Shown: positions 26,432-36,100 of the stretch, one piece after another
Layout: every line of letters starts with the position of its first letter
How positions within the stretch are numbered: position 1 is the stretch's first letter
DNA from: Balneolaceae bacterium UBA3186
GTDB lineage: Bacteria > Bacteroidota > Rhodothermia > Balneolales > Balneolaceae
DNA length: 64,000 nucleotides
NCBI GenBank assembly: GCA_002364085.1
Contig: DEXK01000011.1
Location: forward strand, 391,863-455,862
Reading direction: 5' to 3'
Program-made: the position numbers and the translations under genes
The notes under the pieces: generated by a model
Told to the model about the DNA's origin: nothing
The model's input: the letters and a program-made list of their open reading frames with translations, nothing else
Database searches by the model: none

Positions 26432-29400
26432 ATGAAAGTTAAAGTTACATATCTGCTTTTAGTCGTTTTTGCTTTTTTCTCCTCTGAGCAGAGCAAAGCC
26501 CAAGACAAGGTATGGACTGGAGCGGTTGATTCTTCTTGGCATGTTGCCGGTAACTGGAATCCTTCCGGAGTTCCTACTTCAGGACAAACGGTTTCAATGA
26601 GAGGAAATACCACTCCTTATCCGGTAATCACTTCTAACGTTACCGTACGCTCAGTTACCATAAATCAATATTATTCCAATCCTGGAGACGAACTAACTAT
26701 TCGTAACAATGCAAGACTAACCGTTACTTATGATTTCACCCTAAATGGTGCCGGAGTACTCAATATTGTAAACGGACATTTGGAAATGACAGCAACTCAA
26801 AGTGGTCAGAATAATCTTAATCTGAATTCAGCTCAATCGGTAGTAAATATAACTAATGGTAGTTTTACGGTAGGAACGGCTTCGGAGGATGTTGATGCTG
26901 AAATAATCGGTACATTCAATCTTGGAAACGGAGATTTTACTGTTTTTGGAGATTTTGATGTCTCTAACAGCGATACTTTCAATGCAGAAGATGGAACTGT
27001 GATAATAAATGGAAACTCTACCATCAATGGAACTTATAACGGAAATGATGGAACCACTACTTTTAATGGCGAGGTAGATGTGCGTAGTGGTGGGGTTTTA
27101 AATCTCGATTCCGGAACCATAAATTTTAATGGCGAGACATTCGTAGGAAACAGTGGAGTCGCAAATCTGGGAACCGGGACTGTTTTTGTTAATAACAATA
27201 TTGAGGTTAAAAGTGGCGGTTACTTTAACGTTGAAGATGCTACTGTAACAGTAACAGGAAATGCAGATTTTACCAGTAATGGAAACCTTTCAATCGACAA
27301 TGGAACTATAAATATTACCGGTAACGCTAACCTGAGTAGTGGCGGAAGTTTTGATCTTAATGATGGGAATCTGAACGTAGGCGGAGACGCTTCTTTTACA
27401 TCAGGAGGAACTGTAAATGCCGGGAATGCAAATATAGAACTGGAAGGCGATTTCACCGTTCAAAATGGAAGTAATTTTAATGCAGATTCAAGTACGGTTA
27501 CTTTCAGTGGCGATTCCACTCAAACTGTAAGTTCAAACGGAGATGTAACTTTTTATAACGTAGTGGTTGACTCAGGTGCGGTTTTAAACACAGACGGTGG
27601 TTCCGGGAATACAATTGTTATCGAAAACAATTTGGTAGTGGAAGATGGTGGTGGCGTTGATGTTGAGGGTGATGATCAAATCGATGTACAAGGAGAAGTT
27701 CAAGGTGATGAAGAAGCAGTTAATAGTCCAAACCCTTTTGCAGTTTCAGCAAATGCTCCTACCCTTACTACGGTAGCTATTACCTTCAATAAAGCAATGG
27801 ATGAAGCAATTTCTGAAAATACGGGGAATTACAGCATTCGTAGGGTTAGTAATTCTGCTTCTGTTTCAATTAGTAATGCTGTTCTAAATACAGGCGGTAA
27901 TAGCCGGGTAGTAACGTTAACAGTTTCTACAATCACTGAAGATGTAGAATACGAAATCACCATGAATAATTTAGAAAGTGAAGATGGTGGTGAAATTTCT
28001 GATAACCATAAAAAGCGATTCACTAAAGTTGGCGCTGTTATCTTTTATTCAAGACAGTCCGGAAACTGGGCCACAAATAGCACCTGGTCCCGAACCAGCC
28101 ATAGCGGATCAGCTGCAACTTCGAATCCCGGAAATACTAACAACGCTGCTATAATTGTTGGAGATGGGGATGTGGTTACTATTGCAAGCTCAACTTCTAT
28201 AGTGAATCAAACTTCTGTTCAGGTGAATGTCAGTTCTACATTAAGAGTTGGAAGTGCAGGGATTTTAACCACAGGATCAAAATCCATAACCGGAACCGGA
28301 ACTTTTGAAGTCACTTCAGGAACACTTCAAATTGGCTCATCGGCCGGTATTGCGTCATCAGGTTCTACGGGGAATATTCGAACCAATACCCGTTCTTTTT
28401 CAACTTCGGGATCTTATACATATAACGGATCTACTGCCCAGGTATCAGGTTCAGGTCTTCCTTCATCTGTAAATAATCTTACCATTAATAATTCTTCTGG
28501 TGTAACTCTCGATAATAATATTGAAGTAAATGGAACGCTAAGTTTGACATCCGGCGTCCTGATTATTGAATCCGGAAATAATTTAATTGCCAATACTAAA
28601 TCTATCGGCTCAGGTAAACTTAGAATGAAGCAAACTATTTCAGGTTCAAATGGTTGGAGATTGCTCTCCTCCCCACTTTCTTCAAATTATGTTGATCTAT
28701 TTGATGCTATTACTACACAAGGTTATACAGGGTCTTCTTTAGGAAATGCTCCTGTTGACAGTCTTCAGCCTAGCGTACTTTATTATGTTGAGTCTTATCC
28801 CGGAACCGATAATCAACGGTGGAGAGCTCCTTCAAACGCATCTGCTTCCACTCAGAATGGTCTCGGTTTATATACTTATATATTTGGAAATATCGCCTCT
28901 GACTCCCGTTATAATAATCCTCTTCCTGTAGATCTCACTGTTGAGGGTCAGGAACCTTCAGGTACAGTAGATTTCGGTGTTACATATACAGTTGCTGCCG
29001 ATTCCGGTTGGAACCTCGTTGGGAACCCTTACACTGCCACTATTGACTGGGATGATTCAGGAAACTGGACGAAAACAAATATTGATAACACCATTTATAT
29101 ATGGGATTACACCACAAGCCAATATAAAACCTGGAACGGAACAACCGGAGATTTAGGAAACGGATTGATTTCTCCTTTTCAAGGATTTTGGGTAAAAGCC
29201 AATGATACAAGCCCTGCATTAAATGTTGATGAAGATGCAAAAACTACGAATGGTAATTTTGTAGGTAAAATAGTGTCAGGAAACAACAACCCGGAACCAA
29301 AATTCTCAATAGAACTTTCTGATGATGTAAACAGAACCTCCACTCACTTTATGTTTTCAAAGTCAGCGAAGCTTAACAAGGATTCCAAAGATGCCTACAG

Positions 29401-30076
29401 GTTAGTCCCCCCACCGGGAATATCTTCATATCTGGATTTAGCTTCTGTGTCAGAGAATAAAAACCGGTTTTCTATTAATAACCTTCCCAGAGATTTTGGT
29501 ATTCCGATTAAAATCCCATTGTCAATAGATGCCTATGAAAAAGGATTTTCGGCTGACAAACCGCTTCATTTTGTATTCAAAGACTTTAAAAATATTCCAG
29601 TTGGTTGGTCGGTTTATCTTGTAGATACTAAATCAAATACTGAGATTAATATACTTACTGAACGCACTTATTTATTCAACCACACTGCAGAGCGAAGAAA
29701 AGCAGCTCCAAACAATGTTTTAAGAAGCAAACCAAAAATTACTGTTAAAGCTTCTTCAAAAAACAGATTCTATTTAAGAATTGATCCCGGTACTGAAGCT
29801 AGTGATCTCCCCGATGAATTTATGCTCAGTCAAAATTATCCAAACCCATTTAATCCTTCAACCAAGATCAAATTCACACTACCAGTGCAAAGTAACGCCT
29901 TACTGGAAGTTTTTGATATTCTAGGTAGAAAAATTGCCACTTTAGCATCTGAAGAATTACCGGCCGGTCAACACATCTATGAGTGGGATGCAAGCAGGCA
30001 ATCAAGTGGGGTGTACTTATACCGTTTGGTAACTTCTCAGGGAATACAGATTAAAAGAATGACCCTAATCAAATAA
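26432..30076 (+). CDS. T9SS-secreted surface protein with beta-helix-like repeats (1214 aa)
   Basis: Signal peptide ending at about residue 24 (SEQSKAQ). Residues about 60-420 are short Gly/Asn/Thr-rich repeats alternating phrases like VTVTGNADFTSNG and INITGNANLSSGG, which suggests a right-handed beta-helix. A bacterial Ig-like segment (about 440-530) and a second repetitive Thr/Ser-rich part (about 540-700) follow. The last 490 residues form a module also present in the next two genes, ending in a type A T9SS sorting domain (QNYPNPFNPSTKIKF to the final SSGVYLYRLVTSQG). It is exported by Sec, crosses the outer membrane by type IX secretion and is probably anchored at the surface. An adhesin or matrix role is inferred. 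Confidence 0.88.
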   Translation: MKVKVTYLLLVVFAFFSSEQSKAQDKVWTGAVDSSWHVAGNWNPSGVPTSGQTVSMRGNTTPYPVITSNVTVRSVTINQYYSNPGDELTIRNNARLTVTYDFTLNGAGVLNIVNGHLEMTATQSGQNNLNLNSAQSVVNITNGSFTVGTASEDVDAEIIGTFNLGNGDFTVFGDFDVSNSDTFNAEDGTVIINGNSTINGTYNGNDGTTTFNGEVDVRSGGVLNLDSGTINFNGETFVGNSGVANLGTGTVFVNNNIEVKSGGYFNVEDATVTVTGNADFTSNGNLSIDNGTINITGNANLSSGGSFDLNDGNLNVGGDASFTSGGTVNAGNANIELEGDFTVQNGSNFNADSSTVTFSGDSTQTVSSNGDVTFYNVVVDSGAVLNTDGGSGNTIVIENNLVVEDGGGVDVEGDDQIDVQGEVQGDEEAVNSPNPFAVSANAPTLTTVAITFNKAMDEAISENTGNYSIRRVSNSASVSISNAVLNTGGNSRVVTLTVSTITEDVEYEITMNNLESEDGGEISDNHKKRFTKVGAVIFYSRQSGNWATNSTWSRTSHSGSAATSNPGNTNNAAIIVGDGDVVTIASSTSIVNQTSVQVNVSSTLRVGSAGILTTGSKSITGTGTFEVTSGTLQIGSSAGIASSGSTGNIRTNTRSFSTSGSYTYNGSTAQVSGSGLPSSVNNLTINNSSGVTLDNNIEVNGTLSLTSGVLIIESGNNLIANTKSIGSGKLRMKQTISGSNGWRLLSSPLSSNYVDLFDAITTQGYTGSSLGNAPVDSLQPSVLYYVESYPGTDNQRWRAPSNASASTQNGLGLYTYIFGNIASDSRYNNPLPVDLTVEGQEPSGTVDFGVTYTVAADSGWNLVGNPYTATIDWDDSGNWTKTNIDNTIYIWDYTTSQYKTWNGTTGDLGNGLISPFQGFWVKANDTSPALNVDEDAKTTNGNFVGKIVSGNNNPEPKFSIELSDDVNRTSTHFMFSKSAKLNKDSKDAYRLVPPPGISSYLDLASVSENKNRFSINNLPRDFGIPIKIPLSIDAYEKGFSADKPLHFVFKDFKNIPVGWSVYLVDTKSNTEINILTERTYLFNHTAERRKAAPNNVLRSKPKITVKASSKNRFYLRIDPGTEASDLPDEFMLSQNYPNPFNPSTKIKFTLPVQSNALLEVFDILGRKIATLASEELPAGQHIYEWDASRQSSGVYLYRLVTSQGIQIKRMTLIK
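28612..30073 (+). repeat. Shared C-terminal module, copy 1
   Basis: Codes for the C-terminal 490 residues of the 1214-aa protein. Landmarks shared with copies 2 and 3 are GWRLLSSP, TQGYTGSSLGNAP, GTDNQRWRAPSN, IASDSRYNNPLP, NLVGNPYTATIDWDD, ISPFQGFWVKAN and the T9SS sorting domain. It is the most diverged of the three copies. Confidence 0.8.
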
Positions 30077-30177
30077 ATTCCCCTCTTTAAATTCAGTAGT
30101 TAGAATTGTTTAATGAAACCATTTAAGTATTAATAATTGGTATATTTAATCAACTTCATCTGCAAAAAGAGCTTTTT

Positions 30178-33100
30178 TTGAATTCACACAAGAGAAACAT
30201 ACTTCGAGTCTTATCAGCATTAGCACTGATTGTGATTTTCTCAGAAATCGCTTTGTCGCAAATATCCGGCTATACCAACAGGTTAAAAGGACAGGTAAAT
30301 AGTGCTCAGGTAAGTGGTTCGTCAGACTTAAGCAACTTCCCTGTATTGATGAGTTTTACCCTTCCGGATCTTAGGTCGACAGGGAATGGTGGATTGGTTC
30401 AGAATGTAAACGGATACGATATACTTTTTACTTCAGCCAATGGTACTTCAATTCTTTCACATCAGATTGAGACCTATGACCCTACAACCGGTCAAATTGA
30501 GATTTGGGTAAGGTTCCCTACACTTTCAGCAACTTCCAATACAGAGTTCTATATGTATTACGGAAATTCCGGTATAGTATCTGATCCATCTTCTGCTAAT
30601 GTTTGGGATTCGAATTACAAGATGGTGTTGCATATGAACAACAACACTAATGATGCATCCGGAGAAGGAACAGACGCTACTGATTCAGGAACTTCAGATG
30701 CTGCAGGACAAATCGGAAGAGCTCGTAATTATGGAACTAATCAAGGAGATTTAATTCAGGTTCCGGATCCCGGTTCTTCTCCTTTGGATATTACAGGAAA
30801 TATTACAATCTCATTCTGGATAAATATTTCAAATCTCAATGATGGACCCGACCTTATTACAAAAGGAACTTATACTGACGGTTATTCAATCTGGATTACC
30901 AACAATGGAAATTTAAGATTCCAGATTAACAATAATGCTTTAAACGGGTCATCCAATAATCAAATCAGCAACGGAACCTGGAGCTATCTGACTTTTACAA
31001 GATCTGCATCCGGAAGGAATATATACGTTAATGGGTCATTAGATGCCTCCGATGGTTCTGGTGTATCTTTCAATACTAACAACGACCCACTATATATCTC
31101 TACTACTGCTTTCGATTTTGAAGGTAGTATGGATGAAGTTCGAATTTCCAATACAACCCGAAGTGCTGATTGGATTGCCACAGAATACAACAACCAAAAT
31201 TCACCACTGTTTTTTGTTTCTCAATTGAATGCGGAACCTGTTCTGCAAACCATTGAAGGTTCAACCATTACTTTTAATTCAGGTGACTCGCCCAAAAATA
31301 TTACATCTACAATTGATGTCTCCGATGGTGATGATGTTAACCTTGAAAGTGCTGAAATATCTATTTCTAACAATTTTGCGCTAACTGAAGACGAACTGCT
31401 TTTCACAGATCAGTTGGGTATTACGGGTAGTTATGCTTCGGGTACAGGAGTTCTGACCCTTACCGGCACAACTACAAGCGCTAATTATGAAACAGCGATT
31501 CGGAGCATCACTTACAGAAATGCTGATACTTCTCCTACAGAAAATACCAGAACTATAAGCATCACCGTAAGTGATGGAACAGATGATAGTAATACGCTAA
31601 CGAGAAATATCAATGTTGTAAAAGTTAACAACGATCCTGTTCTCTCAAATATTGAATCTTCTTCATTATTCTTTTTCTCAGGTAGTTCAGCAAAACAAGT
31701 TAGTAATACCATCGAAATTTCTGATATTGATGATACAAATATGGAAAGTGCCAGTCTTCAGATAACAGGAAATTATCTTAACTCTGAGGACACTCTGGAA
31801 TTTGTATCTCAAAATGGAATTACATCTTCATGGAATGATATTTCTGGTACGTTGACCCTCACGGGTTCTGCTACTAAAACAAATTATGAAAATGCTATCC
31901 GAAGTGTCAGTTATTTGAATTCTAATCCGACTCCTGATATGTCGGTTAGGACACTCAGCTTCACAGTCAGCGATGGAAGCGATAACAGTTCTACCCTTAC
32001 CCGGGATATTGAAATACCGGATTCAATATCTGACCCCTCTACTGACCTTTCGAATACGGTTTTTCATTTTGATGCATTTGATGTGGACGGAGATTTACTA
32101 ACCAATGACCAACCCGGGGATGGCACCGGTGTTTCTACCTGGGGAGACAGATCTGATAACGCCGGAGGAAGTTCAGTAGATCTTTCAGGTACAACGAGTC
32201 CCGCCAGTGATGAGCCCATCTTTGATTCTGATTATTTCGGAGAAAGAGGCGGATTACTTTTCGATGGTACAAACGACAAGTTTGATGTTCCAGATAACGC
32301 TATAAATAATACAGGGACATATACTGAAAAATCATACGCAGTAGTTTTCAGAACAGGATCAACCACCGCAGGATTACAGATAATTTATGAACAAGGTGGT
32401 GGAACCAGAGGTTATCAAATAAGCATTAAAGATGGAGTTGCTTACGCATTTGCATGGAATAATGCAGAATGGGGATCCGGAAACCAATATAAGTCCATTA
32501 ATCTGGGTGCTGTTTCCATTAATACAAACTACATAATTATAGTAAGTCATGATGCTACGGCTGGTACTCTGGTTGATAAAACTTGGTCAGCTAATATTAA
32601 TGGTAGTAGCATTATAACACAAACAAGTGTTGATTTTCAGAGAGCTCATAGTGGTGATGCCGTTATTGGTGAAGAAGACGGAACAAGAGACCCTGCTACA
32701 ACTGGTAACAACCCTGCGGGAACTAATAATTTCAATGGTATCATTGGTGAATTTATTGCCTGGAATGACGCTTTATCAGCAGGTGATTTCACGAACTTAT
32801 ATGCTTATTTAAGTGATAAATGGTTCAATAAAGCTCCTTTATTATCCTCAATTGAAGGTTCAGCACTTTCTTATTCCGAAGGTGATCCTGCAACAATAAT
32901 ATCTTCATCTTTAGTAGTTTCAGATTCGGATAATTCTGTTTTGGAAAGTGCGGAGGTGAGTATATCAGAAGGATTTAATAATTCTGAAGATGTTCTTGCC
33001 TTCACTAATCAATTAGGAATTACAGGAAACTGGAATTCAACTACCGGGATTCTGACCCTATCAGGTACATCTTCTGTTGCAAATTATCAAACAGCGCTTC

Positions 33101-36100
33101 GTTCTGTAACTTATGAAAATACGAATGGGTTAAATCCGTCAACAGTTACCAGAGAAATTTCTTTTCAGGTTTTTGATTTTGAAGATCCAAGCGGACTAAT
33201 ATCTCGAGAAATTGAGATAGTACCTTTCAACGCAACTCCTGTTTTAGCAGCCATTGAAGGCGCTACAATTTCGTTTACTGAAGCTGACGGTCCTACTTCA
33301 TTAACGTCAACTATTACAATTTCCGATTCTGATGATATAAATCTGGAAGAAGCAACCATTCAGATCACAAACAATTACTTTTTAGGAGAGGATGTACTTG
33401 ATTTTGTGAACGCAAATGGAATAACATCTAATTTTGATTCGGGTACCGGAACATTAACTCTTTCAGGAACAGCAACAGTTGCAAACTATCAGGCAGCCCT
33501 CAGAGCAGTTACTTTTGAGAATATCAGTACCGACCCGGTCACCGGTTTAGACCGCACTGTAACCATTTCTGTAAATGACGGTTTAGATGATAGTAACTCG
33601 CAAACTAGAGACATTTCAGTTTCAAGTATAAACACTCCTCCTGTTCTTGATGATATTGAGCAGGATGCGATCCTGTACACAACGGGAGACTCTCTCGAAG
33701 TTTCTGATGATATTACTGTTTCTGATTCTGATGATACAAATATAGAGACCGTTACTTTTCAAATAACCGGAAACTATGACAGCTCTGAGGATACTCTTGT
33801 TTTCGCTGATATCTTCGGAGTTACAGATTCCTGGACTGATGGGACTGGAACACTGACATTAACCGGCCCTGCAACAAAAGCGGATTTTCAAAGTGCCCTT
33901 AGAACGGTACGATATGCCAATACTTCTTCCAACCCCTCCGATCAGCAAAGAACTATTTCTATTACAGCAAATGATGGAGATGATAACAGTAATATTGTTA
34001 CCAGAAATGTAACCGTAAGTGTTCCCGCAACCATTAATGACCTTACGGTTTGGCTAAAAGGTGATGACGGAACATTCAATGCCACATCAGGTGGTAGTGC
34101 AAGTACAAATGGTGGAAATGTAAGACGATGGGAAGATCAAAGTGGGAATAATCACCATTTTATAACATCAGGAACTGCACCAACCTTCCGAACTAGTGTA
34201 GGAAGTATCAATTCACAAAACGCTATTGAATTTCCGGGCGGCGGTACTGTTGTTCGTTTAGAAGATGCCGATGCAGAAACTCAGTATTTGAATGGCCTGG
34301 ATGAGTTCACCATATTCTTTGTGATCGAATCTGATATTACGAATACTGACAGAGGTTTTTGGACAACCTACCAACCCGATGGAAGCGGAGATGATAAATT
34401 CTTCAACATCAGATATGACGCAACCGGAACAAGCGGTACCAATATTATCACTGCCGGATTAAGGGAAGGCGAATCTTCAGATTTTTTACTTCAGAGTTTC
34501 TCTGATGCACAAACTACTTCAGGACAAATAATCGCTTTAAAGTGGCAGTCTGAGGAATTATTCGATATGTATGTGGATGGTGTTCTGAACAACCCTTCCG
34601 CCTCAGGTAATATCCCTACAGGTTTACTCACCAACTTAACTACTGCTATACTTGGACAAAGCAGTAAAGACCAAAACAATAGCTGGGATGGATTAATCGC
34701 TGAAATGCTGTTCTATTCTCGAGAACTTTCTATTTCCGAACAACAAAATATAGAAGATTACCTCTCCTTAAAATATAGTATTCCTATAAGGAATCTAACT
34801 GCTGCTACCGGTGGAGAAGCTATATCCGCAGACGATGCTTCAACAACTTACACTACTTTATCAGGGCCAAGAGTTCAGGAAAGTTTTATCGGTGAATACA
34901 CTTCGAGCGGCACTTTTGTATTTAAAGCTCCTACCGGATTTGAATGGGATACCGGCGGTGCTAATCCCTCTGCAACGGTCGCTCCTGCTTTCGGGGGAAG
35001 TACAAATCTGGCGATTTCCTTTACAAGCAGGACCTCAAGTGAAATTACCTTTACTGTCACTACAGCTTCCTCGACTAATCCCGCTGAAATCACTTTCAAT
35101 GGATTCAGAGTAAGGCCAACAACTGGAACTCTTCCAAATGAGGGAAATATCAGGAACATTGGAACTACAGGCTCCGGAGGTACAACCAATTACGGGTCAT
35201 TGACAATGGTTGCCGGAACTCAAATCGCAATGGCTTATTCACAACAACCGGGAACATCAACTGTAAATTCAGCTATTTCTCCATCAGTAAGGATACAACT
35301 TGTTGATCAATTTGGAAATTCTGTGGAAGAAGGTGGCGTCGATATTGATGTAGCTTTGAATGTAGTTAGTGGTTCTGGGGCTTTAACCGGAGGATCAACT
35401 ACTACTATCAGGACAAATTCACTTGGAATTGCTGACTTCACAAACCTTCTTATTGATGATACTGGTTCATATACTCTAACTGCTACTTCTGCAGGATTGG
35501 CCTCAGAACTTAGCAACGAATTTGATGTAGTAGTGCTTGGACAACTTACAGAGTTTAAAATTGAGAGAGTTCCTTCCGGAAATATTTCCAACAAACTGGC
35601 AGGACAAAGCTTTAACATTAAAATTTCAGCTGTTGACGGAACAGATGCCGTAGTTACAGACTTTTCAGGAACAGTTGATATTTCTTCTTCCTGTACATTA
35701 GATGCCGGACAAGGTACTTCTCCTGCATTCACGTCCGGAGTATTATCCTCACATACCGTTAGTATTAGCAGTGTGGGTTCCTGCACCATCACAGCAACCA
35801 ATTCTGCCGATTCCGAAACAGGTGTAAGTAATAGTTTTAATGTTACTCCCGGTGCAGCATCCGCAACATCTACACAAATAACAGCAAGCCCAACGGTGAT
35901 CTTTAATGATGGATTTTCTACCTCAACTATAACAGTACAGGCACGAGATGCATCCGGAAATAACGTAACTGTTGGAGGTGCAACTATTGCTCTTTCAGCA
36001 ACTGATGGTTCTCTGGGAAGTGTAACTGATAATTCTAATGGCACTTATACTGCAACTCTTACTTCATCTATTATTGAAGGAACTGCAACCATTACAGGAA

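Noticed and set aside
35307..36044. Long minus-strand open frame (245 codons) inside the 2661-aa gene, and a similar one at 42940-43785
   Set aside because: These are shadows opposite repetitive Ser/Thr/Ala-rich coding sequence. They recur at equivalent places in both paralogues, with proline/valine-rich products and no recognisable domain.
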